A stretch of DNA of 64,000 nucleotides from Paragemmobacter kunshanensis (GTDB taxonomy: Bacteria; Pseudomonadota; Alphaproteobacteria; Rhodobacterales; Rhodobacteraceae), in contig NZ_JAALFE010000002.1 in the NCBI RefSeq assembly GCF_011059185.1, positions 186,001 to 250,000 on the forward strand. Reading direction: 5' to 3'. Every line of letters begins with the position of its first letter. Positions within the stretch are counted from its first letter, which is position 1. Below the pieces are notes generated by a model that ran no database searches, had not been told where the DNA came from, and saw only the letters and a list, made by a program, of their open reading frames with translations. Made by a program: the position numbers and the translations under genes. Positions 1 to 8,649 of the stretch are shown in pieces.

Positions 1-89
1 AGGACATTGCCGGGCAGCGCGCAGACCAGCGAAGCCAGCGTGGCGATCAGCATGGGCGGCAGGGTGAGGGCGAGGAACTCGGCCAGCAT
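1..89 (-). CDS. Metal ABC transporter permease, second subunit (partial)
   Basis: Only the first 29 or so codons are inside the window; the gene continues leftward. The visible N-terminus begins MLAEFLALTLPPMLIATLAS, a hydrophobic stretch typical of the first membrane helix of Mn/Zn ABC permeases. The ATG at 87-89 lies four bases beyond the TGA of the upstream permease (93-95), so the two are tightly coupled. Gene order binding protein, ATPase, permease, permease is the SitABCD/MntABCD arrangement rather than the three-gene ZnuABC one. That assignment rests on context because so little sequence is visible. Confidence 0.7.
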   Translation of the reverse strand, partial: MLAEFLALTLPPMLIATLASLVCALPGNV

Positions 90-92
90 GGA

Positions 93-1004
93 TCAGACCC
101 CGGGTCGCGCATGCGCGCGGCGCAGGCGGGACAGCAGGCCGCGCCCGGGGGCCAGCAGTGCCGACATCACGAAGGCCGCGAAGGCCAGCAGGATGATGGC
201 CGGGCCGGTGGGCAGATCCGGCAGCGCGAGCGAGAGCGCCGCCCCGACATGGCCCGCCGCCGCGCCGATCAGGCCGGCGAGGAGGGCCACGATGCCGATG
301 CGATCCGACCAGAGCCGCGCGGCAAGGGCCGGGGTGATCAGCAGGGCCACGATCAGGATCAGCCCGACGACGCGCAGGCCCAGCAGGACGCAGGCCAGCG
401 TCATCAGAAGCAGCATCAGGTCGGTGCTGCGGGTGTCGATGCCCATCATGCGGGCATGGACCGGATCGAAGGCCGTCATGGCCAGCGGGCGGCGCAGGCT
501 GGCCAGCAGGCCCAGCAGCAGCGCCCCGCCCAGCGCGATCAGCAGGGCATCGGCGCGCAGCATCCCGGCGGTGGAGCCGAGCAGGAAGCCTTCCAGCCCG
601 GCGGGGCGGCCGATGCCGACATTCTGGATCACGGTCAGGATGACGATGCCTGCGCCGTAGAAGGCCGACAGGATGGCGCCGGTTGCGGCATCCTCGGGCA
701 GGCGGGTGCGGCTGGACAGGGCCTGCAGCAGGATCAGGCCGAGTGCGGCCGACAGCGCCGCCCCGGCCAGAAGGCCCGGCAGGGCACGGCCATCGCCCCC
801 GAGGGCGGCCATGGCCAGGAAGGCCAGCCCGATGCCGGGCAGGGTGGCATGGGCCATCGCGTCGGAAACCAGCGCGCGCCGGCGCAGGGTGGTGAAGGCC
901 CCGACCGCGCCTGCGGCAAGGCCGAGCAGCGCCGCGCCCAGACTGACCAGCGCGGCATTGTAGCCGGCCTGGAAGAACAGGGCCTGAAGCAGGGTTTCGG
1001 TCAT
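93..1004 (-). CDS. Metal (Mn/Zn/Fe) ABC transporter permease
   Basis: Inner-membrane permease of the ABC-3 (ZnuB/TroC/SitC) family, 303 residues and almost entirely hydrophobic, consistent with eight to nine helices. Conserved-looking features include the early TTLRRRALVSDAMAHATLPG segment (ABC-3 permeases have a similar conserved sequence after helix 2) and the VGLILIVALLITPALAARL segment near the C-terminus. I chose the ATG at 1002-1004 because the protein then starts MTETLLQALFF, directly before the first helix; the open frame further upstream is an overlap with the ATPase gene. It lies between the ATPase gene (stop at 1021) and a second permease, so it probably forms one half of a heterodimeric channel. 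The metal cannot be decided from this subunit. Confidence 0.9.
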   Translation of the reverse strand: MTETLLQALFFQAGYNAALVSLGAALLGLAAGAVGAFTTLRRRALVSDAMAHATLPGIGLAFLAMAALGGDGRALPGLLAGAALSAALGLILLQALSSRTRLPEDAATGAILSAFYGAGIVILTVIQNVGIGRPAGLEGFLLGSTAGMLRADALLIALGGALLLGLLASLRRPLAMTAFDPVHARMMGIDTRSTDLMLLLMTLACVLLGLRVVGLILIVALLITPALAARLWSDRIGIVALLAGLIGAAAGHVGAALSLALPDLPTGPAIILLAFAAFVMSALLAPGRGLLSRLRRAHARPGV

Positions 1005-1020
1005 TCGGGTTGGGGCATCG

Positions 1021-1782
1021 TCAGGCGGGGATCGCGGTGAGAAGCTGGTTGCCATAAGCCTCGGCCACGCGGTCGCGGTGGAAGGTGGTGGAGGTGGGGC
1101 CTTCGGCGATGACACGGCGGTTGAGCAGCAGGACGCGGTCGAAATAGGCGGGCACGGTGGACAGGTCGTGATGCACGGCGATGACGGTGCGGCCCCGGGC
1201 GCGCAGGCCATGCAGGACGGCGATGATCGCGGCCTCGGTCGCGGCATCGACACCGGCGAAGGGTTCGTCCAGCACGATCAGATCGCCCTGCTGGGCCAGG
1301 GCGCGGGCAAGGAAGACGCGCTGTTGCTGGCCGCCGGACAGCGCGCCGATCTGGCGCTGGGCGAAATCGGCCATGCCGAGATCGGCAAGGCTTTGCTCTG
1401 CGCGGGCGCGCAGGTCGGGGGTGAGGCGGCCCAGAGGGCCGGTCTGGCGATAAAGGCCCATCTGCACCACGTCGATGACGCGGGCGGGGAAATCCCAGTC
1501 CACCGCAGCACGCTGGGGGACATAGGCGATGCGGGGCAGGGCGCGGGCGACGGGCTGGCCGAAGGCGCGCACCTCGCCCGCGAGGGCAGGCACAAGGCCC
1601 AGCGCGGCCTTGAGGAGCGTCGACTTGCCCGCGCCATTTGGGCCGATGATCGCGGTCATGGAGCCCGCCGGAAAGCGCGCCGTCGCAGCCTCGACCACCG
1701 GCATGCCGCCATAGGCCACGCTGAGGCCCGAAAGGGCGAGGGCGATTTCGGGCAGGGGTGTGGCGCTGTCGGCTGGGGCCAT
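1021..1782 (-). CDS. Metal ABC transporter ATP-binding protein
   Basis: Cytoplasmic ATPase that powers the metal importer, 253 residues. Walker A is GPNGAGKST (about residue 50), the signature is LSGGQQQRV (about 150), Walker B is LIVLDEP, followed by the switch His in VHHDLSTV. These are intact, so the protein should be active. The ATG at 1780-1782 follows the binding-protein stop (1785-1787) by two bases; a TTG three codons... two codons upstream overlaps that stop and is less attractive. It is cotranscribed with the binding protein and the permeases. Family: ZnuC/MntB/SitB, which cannot be separated by sequence inspection alone. Confidence 0.93.
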   Translation of the reverse strand: MAPADSATPLPEIALALSGLSVAYGGMPVVEAATARFPAGSMTAIIGPNGAGKSTLLKAALGLVPALAGEVRAFGQPVARALPRIAYVPQRAAVDWDFPARVIDVVQMGLYRQTGPLGRLTPDLRARAEQSLADLGMADFAQRQIGALSGGQQQRVFLARALAQQGDLIVLDEPFAGVDAATEAAIIAVLHGLRARGRTVIAVHHDLSTVPAYFDRVLLLNRRVIAEGPTSTTFHRDRVAEAYGNQLLTAIPA

Positions 1783-1784
1783 GG

Positions 1785-2726
1785 TCAAAGCCCCGCGCTG
1801 AGCCTGCCCGCCATGCCACGGGGCGGGGCGGTGCCGCCAAGGGCCGTGGCGATGGTGGTGACATTGTGATCTATCATGCCGGGATAGGTGCCTTCATAGC
1901 TGCCGTCGGGCCCCATCGCATCGGAAAACAGCTCTCCGCCGATGCGGACGGTGTGGCCCTGCGCCTCGGCCCCTTCGATCAGGGCGCGGATGGCCCGGTC
2001 GGAGACCGAGCTTTCGACAAAGACGGCGGGGATTTGGCGGGACACCAGCAGATCCACCAGTTCCGCGATCCGGGCGAGGCCCGCCTCGGAGTCGGTCGAG
2101 ATGCCCTGGATGCCTTCGACCTGCCAGCCATAGGCGCGGCCGAAATAGGCGAAGGCGTCATGCGCGGTGACAAGGATGCGGCGGTCTTCCGGCACGGTCT
2201 GCAGCACCTGCCCGGCATAGGCATCGAGGGCGGCGATTTCGTCAAGGAACAGGCGGGCGGGCTCTTCGGTCGCGAAGCCGGCTTCGGCGAGGGTCGTTGC
2301 GGCGTGGCGGGTGACATCGGACCACAGGCGCGGATCGAACCAGACATGGGGATCGGGGCGGTCGGGATAGAGCGGGTCGGAGAGCAGCCGGTCGGCGGGC
2401 AGGCTGTCGGCCAGGGCCACGACGCGGCGGCGGCTGGCCAGTTCGGACAGGACGTCGGCGAATTGCGCCTCGAGGTTGAGGCCGTGCCAGAGGATCACAT
2501 CGGCGCGCGACAGGGCGAGGATGTCAGACCGCGTCGGGCGGTAGCTGTGCGGATCCATCCCCGCGCCGAGAAGCGCGGTCACCTCGGCCCCGGTCAGGCG
2601 GCGGGCGATATCGGCGATCATGCCGGTGGTGGCGGTGATGGAAGCGGGGGCGGCGGCGAAGGCGGGGCTGCGCGCCAGAGGCGCGGCGGCGAGAAGACCG
2701 AGAAGGCTGCGGCGGGTGATCGTCAT
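1785..2726 (-). CDS. Periplasmic metal-binding protein of ABC importer (ZnuA/TroA/SitA family)
   Basis: Cluster A-I substrate-binding protein, 313 residues from the ATG at 2724-2726 (an in-frame ATG at 2744 is an alternative; neither has a strong ribosome site). The N-terminus MTITRRSLLGLLAAAP has a twin-Arg followed by a hydrophobic stretch, so export may be by Tat or Sec, with cleavage after PAFA. Expected metal ligands are visible: H60 (DPHSY), H127 (DPHVWFDP), H189 (TAHDAF) and D269 (LFSDAMG), the His-His-His-Asp set of TroA. The His/acid-rich loop of many ZnuA proteins is absent. With two permease genes downstream, a manganese (Sit/Mnt) role is favoured, zinc is possible. A Fur-family-like operator lies just upstream. 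Confidence 0.88.
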   Translation of the reverse strand: MTITRRSLLGLLAAAPLARSPAFAAAPASITATTGMIADIARRLTGAEVTALLGAGMDPHSYRPTRSDILALSRADVILWHGLNLEAQFADVLSELASRRRVVALADSLPADRLLSDPLYPDRPDPHVWFDPRLWSDVTRHAATTLAEAGFATEEPARLFLDEIAALDAYAGQVLQTVPEDRRILVTAHDAFAYFGRAYGWQVEGIQGISTDSEAGLARIAELVDLLVSRQIPAVFVESSVSDRAIRALIEGAEAQGHTVRIGGELFSDAMGPDGSYEGTYPGMIDHNVTTIATALGGTAPPRGMAGRLSAGL

Positions 2727-2835
2727 GATGCGGGCGTTTCCCATTGTATGGCGATGGTCCTGCGGCGGCGCGGGGGATTGCGGATGCCCCGCGCCTTGGA
2801 TGGAAGATGTGAGAACGCTTCGCAAAAGTCAATTG

Positions 2836-2850
2836 GAATGAGAACCATTC
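2836..2850. promoter_or_regulatory. Putative Fur/Mur-family operator of the metal importer
   Basis: GAATG-AGAAC-CATTC is a 5-5-5 inverted repeat located about 110 bases upstream of the binding-protein start. Extended to 19 bases (GCGAATGGTTCTCATTCCA, minus strand) it agrees with the classical Fur consensus at about 11 positions by eye. In Rhodobacterales and Rhizobiales the Fur homologue Mur represses sitABCD in response to Mn, which would suit this context. No binding evidence exists; this is pattern matching. Confidence 0.5.
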
Positions 2851-3011
2851 GCAAAACTGTGAGCGGCTGGTGGCCCTCGTTCCCCATCAGCGGCGGAACT
2901 GGGGTGAAATATCTGTGGAAAACCCGGCATTCTCCACTTTAACGGGTGGGTGCGCTGCCGTTCTCTCTTTGTGGATGACCCTGTTCCGACCCCCGGGGTT
3001 CTGGAGGACCC

Positions 3012-3998
3012 ATGCGCATTGTCTGTGTCGACGACGATCCGATCTTCCTGTCGATCCTGACGGAATTCCTGCGCGCGGAAGGCCGGACCGAGGTGACGAC
3101 CTATGGCGATCCGGTGAAGGTTGCGGATCTGGCTGTTCTGGGGCGGATCGAGGCGGATGTCTTCCTGCTGGATCTGGAAATGCCGGGGATGACCGGGGCG
3201 GAGCTTTGCGCGGCCCTGCGCGCGACCGGGGCGCATGGTGCCACGCCGATCATCATGGTGTCCTCGGTCAAGGAACGCGGGCGGGTGAAGGAGGCGCTGG
3301 CGGCGGGGGCGAACGATTTCCTGAACAAGCCGCTGGAGACGGTCGAACTGGGGGCGCGGCTGTCCATGGTGGAGCGGGTGCTGAAGGAGCGACGACGCAG
3401 CGAGCGGCTGGAATCCGAGATGCGCGCGATCCAGGCCCAGCCGGAATTCAGTTTCCGTTTCGAGGATGCGGTGCTGCCCAATGCCGAGGATGGGGTGGTG
3501 GATTACCTGGCGCTGGAAAACCACCTGATGTCGCTGGGCTGGTCAGGCCTGCCGGGGACGGTGGTGCTGTGCTTCCGGCTGCGCAATGCGTTGTGGGCCT
3601 ATGCCAATCTGGAGCGGGTGGATTACTTCGATTTCCTGTCCGAGGCGGCCTCGGTGATCCTGGAGGAATGTCCGGGCGCGCATTACCGGCTGGCCTATGC
3701 CGGAAGCGGGGATTTCGTGGCGGTGCTGGATCGCGGGCAAAGGCCCGATCCGGTGGAGTTGCAGATGGCCCTGCAGGCGGCGCAGGGGCAGATGTGGGAG
3801 GCCTATCGTCTGCTGGGGATCCCTGCGCCCGATCTGGTGGTGGGGGTGCCGGTGCATGCGCCCTTTGTCGGCGGCAATCCCCGGCGGCTGATCCAGCAGG
3901 CGCGCGAGCGGGTGGCGACCACGGATACGGGCCTGCCAGAGGCGGAAATCCGCGCGGCGCGGCAGGCGGCAGGGCGGAAAGTCGCCTTCGGCGGCTAG
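3012..3998 (+). CDS. Response regulator with degenerate GGDEF-like output domain
   Basis: 328 residues. Residues 1-120 are a receiver domain with the acidic pocket (D7-D9), phospho-acceptor D54 in LLDLEMPG, the conserved Ser pair near 84-85 and K106 in NKPLE. A basic helical linker (about 120-145) follows. The C-terminal part carries a dispersed resemblance to a diguanylate cyclase core: a strand-turn-strand near 226-240 reads RLAYAGSGDFVAVL where an active enzyme would have GG[D/E]EF. The signature is therefore SGDF, so cyclase activity is unlikely and the domain could be a binding or interaction module. Start ATG is preceded by GGAGG at 3002-3006. No sensor kinase is adjacent, so the partner is unknown. 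Confidence 0.75.
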   Translation: MRIVCVDDDPIFLSILTEFLRAEGRTEVTTYGDPVKVADLAVLGRIEADVFLLDLEMPGMTGAELCAALRATGAHGATPIIMVSSVKERGRVKEALAAGANDFLNKPLETVELGARLSMVERVLKERRRSERLESEMRAIQAQPEFSFRFEDAVLPNAEDGVVDYLALENHLMSLGWSGLPGTVVLCFRLRNALWAYANLERVDYFDFLSEAASVILEECPGAHYRLAYAGSGDFVAVLDRGQRPDPVELQMALQAAQGQMWEAYRLLGIPAPDLVVGVPVHAPFVGGNPRRLIQQARERVATTDTGLPEAEIRAARQAAGRKVAFGG

Positions 3999-4095
3999 GC
4001 GGCGCGGGCTTGCTTGACCGGATTGCCCCGGCTGTGCCCTGCTGGTGCCATAATCGGCGGCCAGCAAGGTGCGCGACAGAGGCGGGGGCGGAAAG

Positions 4096-4413
4096 ATGAA
4101 GCGGACCAATGTGTTGATGGCCAGCATCGCGATGACGGTGGCGGGCCTGGGCGCGGCGCTTGCGGGCGATGCGGTTTCGGCGCGGGCGGTGTCTTCGGAT
4201 CAGGTGGAGGTGCGGGTGAGCAGCGCCTTCGGTTGGCATTGCGAGGGGCTTTTCGCCCATCCCGCACAGCGGGGCGATGCCGTGCGCTTTCCGCTGGCCT
4301 GTTCGGATGACGTGAAGGGCAAGGCGCTGATGTCGATCGAGGGCAAGCGCGCGGCGCTGATCTTTTCGCGCGCGGATGGCAGCAAGGGCAGCGCGGCTTT
4401 CCGGCTGGAATGA
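4096..4413 (+). CDS. Small secreted hypothetical protein
   Basis: 105 residues. The N-terminus MKRTNVLMASIAMTVAGLG followed by AALA is a clear Sec-type signal peptide, giving a mature protein of about 80 residues with two cysteines (in the GWHCEG and LACSDD contexts) that could form a disulfide. I do not recognise the family. The ATG at 4096 is chosen because it begins the signal peptide and is preceded by a GGCGGAAAG ribosome site; an upstream in-frame start adds only a low-complexity leader. It stands alone between the response regulator and tRNA-Gly. Confidence 0.7.
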   Translation: MKRTNVLMASIAMTVAGLGAALAGDAVSARAVSSDQVEVRVSSAFGWHCEGLFAHPAQRGDAVRFPLACSDDVKGKALMSIEGKRAALIFSRADGSKGSAAFRLE

Positions 4414-4472
4414 ACCGCCGCGCTTCGGGCCGTCTGGCCCGGGCCACGTGGTCATGCCGATTTTCGAGAAAC

Positions 4473-4547
4473 TGGAGCGGGCGATGAGATTCGAACTCAC
4501 GACCCTAACCTTGGCAAGGTTATGCTCTACCCCTGAGCTACGCCCGC
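4473..4547 (-). tRNA. tRNA-Gly (anticodon GCC)
   Basis: A complete 75-base cloverleaf including encoded CCA reads on the minus strand: acceptor GCGGGCG paired with CGCCCGC, D arm GCTC/GAGC, anticodon arm TAACC/GGTTA enclosing TTGCCAA (anticodon GCC), T arm GTGAG/CTCAT with TTCGAAT loop, discriminator T, then CCA. All arms pair perfectly by inspection. Confidence 0.97.
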
Positions 4548-4627
4548 ACTCCGTAGCGGCGTGATAGTGTGGCAGGCGGGGCGGCGCAAGGGGTATTTTC
4601 CGGCCTGCTTGCGCCGGTTGGGCCGCG

Positions 4628-5089
4628 TCAGGTGAATTCCTTTATCGCCTCCATCGCCACATAGGTGGAGGTCGAGGCGACATGGGGCAGGGCGCTGATG
4701 CGTTCGGCCAGAACGCGGCGATATTCCTGGATGTCGCCCGTGCGGACCTTGAGCAGATAGTCGAAGCGCGAGGCGATCATGTGGCACTGTTCCACCTCTG
4801 GCACCGCAAGGACCGCCCTGTTGAAGGCCTGAAGCGCGGCTTCGCGGGTGTCGGACAGTTTCACCTCGACGAAGGCGACATGGGCCTGACCCATGCGGAT
4901 CGGGTCCAGCAGGGCGCGATAGCCGGTGATGATGCCGGTTTCCTCCAGCCGTTTGAGGCGCGCCTGGGTGGGGGATTTCGACAGGCCGATGCGCCGGGCA
5001 AGTTCGGTGGCGCTGATGCGGCCGTCAGTGGAAAGGATGCGCAGGATCGCCTCGTCGAAACGGTCGATCGGGATGCGGTCGTTTGCCAT
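4628..5089 (-). CDS. putR: Lrp/AsnC-family regulator, probable PutR (proline catabolism activator)
   Basis: 153 residues. An N-terminal winged helix (about 8-60; DEAILRILSTDGRISATELA and GLSKSPTQARLKRLEETG) precedes an AsnC-type ligand/oligomerisation domain (about 70-150). The gene is divergent from putA with about 100 bases between starts. This is the arrangement described for PutR in Rhodobacter capsulatus and Agrobacterium, where PutR activates putA in the presence of proline and represses itself. The ATG at 5087-5089 starts MANDRIP; longer reading into the intergenic region has no domain support. Function by context and family is strong, though untested here. Confidence 0.85.
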   Translation of the reverse strand: MANDRIPIDRFDEAILRILSTDGRISATELARRIGLSKSPTQARLKRLEETGIITGYRALLDPIRMGQAHVAFVEVKLSDTREAALQAFNRAVLAVPEVEQCHMIASRFDYLLKVRTGDIQEYRRVLAERISALPHVASTSTYVAMEAIKEFT

Positions 5090-5134
5090 GAAAACCCCCT
5101 TGAATGCGGGCGAAAGGATTGCGGGATGGGCCAT

Positions 5135-5146
5135 GTTCGGGAGAAC
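5135..5146. promoter_or_regulatory. Candidate operator dyad between putR and putA
   Basis: GTTC-GGGA-GAAC is a small perfect inverted repeat near the middle of the putR-putA intergenic region. It is the most obvious dyad there and could contribute to PutR binding or to a promoter, but Lrp-family sites are degenerate and this may be chance. Confidence 0.25.
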
Positions 5147-5193
5147 CGCCCGCAAGTCTTGCGTTATCATGGGCCAAACAGGAGAAAAAGCCC

Positions 5194-8100
5194 ATGCCCC
5201 GCGACATTCCCGCCGACCCAAGGACCGTGATCGAGTTGGAGAGCCTTGCCGACGAGGCGGCGCTGCTCAGCGCGCTGATCGCGGAGGCCGGGTTGGACGC
5301 GGCGGCGCGGGCAAGGGTGACGGCGGCGGGGGCGGGGCTGGTGCGGCGCATCCGCGAGTCGGTGAAGCCGGGGCTGATGGAGGTATTCCTTGCCGAATAC
5401 GGGCTGTCCACCGAGGAGGGGATCGCGCTCATGTGTCTGGCCGAGGCGCTGCTGCGCGTGCCGGATGCCGAGACGATGGATGCGCTGATCGAGGACAAGA
5501 TCGCGCCAAGCGATTGGGGGCGGCATCTGGGCAAGTCGGCGTCTTCGCTGGTCAATGCCTCCACCTGGGCGCTGATGCTGACGGGGAAGGTGCTTGAAGA
5601 TCGGGAGCCCGGCGTGGTGGGGCATCTGCGCGCCGCCGTGAAGCGGTTGGGCGAGCCGGTGATCCGCCGCGCGGTGGCGCAGGCGATGAAGGAGATGGGG
5701 CGGCAGTTCGTTCTGGGCGAGACGATCGAGGCCGCGATGAAGCGGGCGGAGGAGCTGGAGGCGAAGGGGTATACCTACAGCTATGACATGCTGGGGGAGG
5801 CTGCGCGGACGGAAGGGGACGCGCGGCGGTATCATCTGGCCTATTCCAAGGCGATCACGGCGATTGCGGCGGCGGCGAAGGGCGCGGATATCCGCGCCAA
5901 TCCGGGGATTTCGGTGAAGCTGTCGGCGCTGCATCCGCGATACGAGGTCGCGAAGCGCGCGCGGGTCATGGCGGAGCTGGTGCCGCGGGTCCGCGCGCTG
6001 GCAGGGCTGGCGAAGGCGGCGGGGCTGGGCTTCAACATTGATGCCGAAGAGGCGGACCGTCTGGCGCTGTCGCTGGAGGTGATCGAGGCGGTGCTGTCGG
6101 ATGCGTCGCTGGCCGGATGGGACGGTTTCGGGGTTGTCGTGCAGGCCTATGGCCGTCGCGCGGGGGCGGTGATCGACTGGCTTCATGCGCTGGCCGAGCG
6201 GCTGGACCGGCGGATCATGGTGCGGCTGGTGAAGGGCGCCTATTGGGACGCGGAAGTGAAGCGGGCGCAGGTGCTGGGGCTGGATGGCTTCCCGGTGTTC
6301 ACCCGCAAGCAGGCGACGGATGTGTCCTATATCGCCAATGCGCGGAAGCTGCTGGGCATGACGGATCGCATCTATCCGCAATTTGCCACGCACAACGCGC
6401 ATACGGTCGCGGCGATCCTTGAGATGGCGACCGACAAGCGGGCCTTCGAGTTCCAGCGGCTGCACGGAATGGGCGAGCGGCTGCATGATCTGGTGCTGAC
6501 GGATGAGGGGACGCGGTGCCGCATCTATGCGCCGGTCGGGGCGCATCGGGACTTGCTGGCCTATCTCGTGCGGCGGTTGTTGGAGAATGGGGCGAATTCG
6601 TCCTTCGTCAATCAGATCGTGAATGACGAGGTGCCGCCTGAGGTGGTGGCGGCCTGTCCGCTGACGGCGATGGAGGGGATGGCGGCGGTTGCCAATCCGG
6701 CGTTGAAGACGGGGCCTGCGCTGTTCGGGGCGCGGGTGAATTCGCGCGGGTTCGATCTGACGGATGCGGGGCATCTGGCGGCGATCGAGGAAGGCCGCGC
6801 GCCTTACGCGACGCATCAGTTCGAGGCGGGGCCGATGCTGGCGGGGCGGCCTGTTGGGGGGCTGCGGGTCGAGGTGCGGAACCCGGCGACGGGCGATCTT
6901 GTGGGCCATGTGGTGCAGGCGGGCGCGCCGGATGTGGATACGGCGCTGCGGCTGGCCGAGCCTTGGGCTGCGGCGGCGCCGGAACGGGCGGCGGTGTTGC
7001 GGCAGGTGGCAGACCTATATGAAGCCGAGTTCGGGCCGATCTTCGCGCTGCTGGCGCGGGAGGCGGGCAAGACGCTGGCCGATGCGGTGGCGGAGTTGCG
7101 GGAGGCCGTTGATTTCCTGCGCTATTACGCCGATGGGGCGGCGGGGCTGACGGCGCCGGCGCGGGGGGTGTTCACCTGCATCTCGCCCTGGAATTTCCCG
7201 CTGGCGATCTTTACCGGGCAGATTGCGGCGGCCTTGGCGGCGGGGAATGCGGTGCTGGCGAAACCGGCGGAGCAGACGCCGTTGATAGCGGGCTTTGCGG
7301 TGGGGCTGATGCATCGGGCGGGGGTTCCGGTCACCGCGCTGCAGCTCTTGCCGGGGGATGGGCCGGTCGTGGGGCGGGCGCTGACGTCGGATGCGCGGGT
7401 GGGCGGCGTGTGCTTTACCGGATCGACGGAAACCGCGCTGATGATCCGCCGCGCGATGGCCGAGCATCTGGATCCGACCGCGCCGCTGATCGCGGAGACG
7501 GGCGGGTTGAATGCGATGCTGGTCGACTCCACCGCCCTGCCCGAGCAGGCGGTGCGGGATATCCTTGCTTCCTCCTTCCAGTCGGCGGGGCAGCGGTGTT
7601 CGGCGCTGCGCTGCCTTTATGTGCAGGAGGATGTGGCCGGGACGGTTCTGGACATGCTGTCGGGCGCGATGGATGAACTGGTGCTGGGCAATCCCTGGGA
7701 TCTGGCCTGCGATGTGGGGCCGGTGATTGACGCCGAGGCGGCGGCGGGGATTGCCGCCCATGTCGCGGCGGCGCGGGCCGAGGGGCGGGTGATCAAGGAA
7801 CTGCCTGCGCCTGCGGGCGGCACCTTCATCGGGCCCGCGGTGATCCGCGTGCCCGGGATCGCGTCCATGACGCGCGAGATCTTCGGCCCGGTGCTGCATG
7901 TGGCGACCTTTCGCGCCGACGAGATCGACGCGGTGGTCGAGGCGGTGAATGCAACCGGCTATGGCCTGACCTTCGGCCTGCATACGCGGATCGACGACCG
8001 GGTGCAGCGGATCGTGGAGCGTCTGCGCGTGGGCAACACCTATGTGAACCGCAACCAGATCGGGGCCGTGGTGGGCAGCCAGCCCTTTGGCGGCGAGGGC

Positions 8101-8637
8101 CTGTCGGGCACCGGGCCGAAGGCGGGGGGGCCGGATTACCTGACGCGCTTCACGCGGGCCGACATGCCGGTGGTGACGGGGGCGGATCAGGTGGCAAGGG
8201 TCGAGGATGTGGCGCTGGCGCTGCATCGGCTTGGCCCGGCGGCGGGCCCGCAAAGCCACGACCTGCCGGGGCCGACGGGCGAATCGAACCGTCTGACGAC
8301 GCTGGCGCGCGATCCGGTGATCTGCCTTGGCCCGACGGCGGCGGCTGCTGCGGCACAGGCGGCGGCGATCCGGGCGCTGGGCGGGCAGGCGGTCGAGGCG
8401 CCCTCGCTCGCCCCTGGGGATCTGGCTGGGATGGACGGGATTTCGGGCGCGATCTGGTGGGGCGAGGCCGGGCCGGGCCGTGCCTATGCGCAGGCGCTGG
8501 CCGGGCGGAAGGGGCCGATCCTGCCGCTGATCGGCGGCGCGCCGGATGCGGGCCATGCCCGGCTGGAGCGACATGTCTGCATCGATACCACCGCCTCGGG
8601 CGGGAATGCGCAACTTCTGATGGAGGTGGCGGGATAG
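5194..8637 (+). CDS. putA: Bifunctional proline dehydrogenase / L-glutamate-gamma-semialdehyde dehydrogenase
   Basis: 1147 residues. Oxidises proline to glutamate in two steps, feeding electrons to quinone via FAD and to NAD+. Order: N-terminal arm and alpha region (1-200), FAD-binding PRODH barrel (about 210-480; RLVKGAYWD at 344-352), aldehyde dehydrogenase (about 560-1020; SPWNFPLAIF, catalytic Cys802 in AGQRCSALR), then a C-terminal extension ending HVCIDTTASGGNAQLL. The N-terminal ribbon-helix-helix DNA-binding domain of E. coli PutA is absent, so regulation must be external, consistent with the divergent putR. Length and C-terminal domain match type B PutA. Start ATG is preceded by AGGAGAA at about 5180. 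Confidence 0.97.
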   Translation: MPRDIPADPRTVIELESLADEAALLSALIAEAGLDAAARARVTAAGAGLVRRIRESVKPGLMEVFLAEYGLSTEEGIALMCLAEALLRVPDAETMDALIEDKIAPSDWGRHLGKSASSLVNASTWALMLTGKVLEDREPGVVGHLRAAVKRLGEPVIRRAVAQAMKEMGRQFVLGETIEAAMKRAEELEAKGYTYSYDMLGEAARTEGDARRYHLAYSKAITAIAAAAKGADIRANPGISVKLSALHPRYEVAKRARVMAELVPRVRALAGLAKAAGLGFNIDAEEADRLALSLEVIEAVLSDASLAGWDGFGVVVQAYGRRAGAVIDWLHALAERLDRRIMVRLVKGAYWDAEVKRAQVLGLDGFPVFTRKQATDVSYIANARKLLGMTDRIYPQFATHNAHTVAAILEMATDKRAFEFQRLHGMGERLHDLVLTDEGTRCRIYAPVGAHRDLLAYLVRRLLENGANSSFVNQIVNDEVPPEVVAACPLTAMEGMAAVANPALKTGPALFGARVNSRGFDLTDAGHLAAIEEGRAPYATHQFEAGPMLAGRPVGGLRVEVRNPATGDLVGHVVQAGAPDVDTALRLAEPWAAAAPERAAVLRQVADLYEAEFGPIFALLAREAGKTLADAVAELREAVDFLRYYADGAAGLTAPARGVFTCISPWNFPLAIFTGQIAAALAAGNAVLAKPAEQTPLIAGFAVGLMHRAGVPVTALQLLPGDGPVVGRALTSDARVGGVCFTGSTETALMIRRAMAEHLDPTAPLIAETGGLNAMLVDSTALPEQAVRDILASSFQSAGQRCSALRCLYVQEDVAGTVLDMLSGAMDELVLGNPWDLACDVGPVIDAEAAAGIAAHVAAARAEGRVIKELPAPAGGTFIGPAVIRVPGIASMTREIFGPVLHVATFRADEIDAVVEAVNATGYGLTFGLHTRIDDRVQRIVERLRVGNTYVNRNQIGAVVGSQPFGGEGLSGTGPKAGGPDYLTRFTRADMPVVTGADQVARVEDVALALHRLGPAAGPQSHDLPGPTGESNRLTTLARDPVICLGPTAAAAAAQAAAIRALGGQAVEAPSLAPGDLAGMDGISGAIWWGEAGPGRAYAQALAGRKGPILPLIGGAPDAGHARLERHVCIDTTASGGNAQLLMEVAG

Positions 8638-8649
8638 GCGGGCAGGGCA

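Noticed and set aside
5167-6909. Long open frame antisense to putA (580 codons)
   Set aside because: High-GC codon bias keeps the complementary frames open; the Arg/Pro/His-rich translation has no domain, and putA on the other strand is unmistakable. The same applies to other long antisense frames over putA, the mur cluster, glyS and ligase genes.
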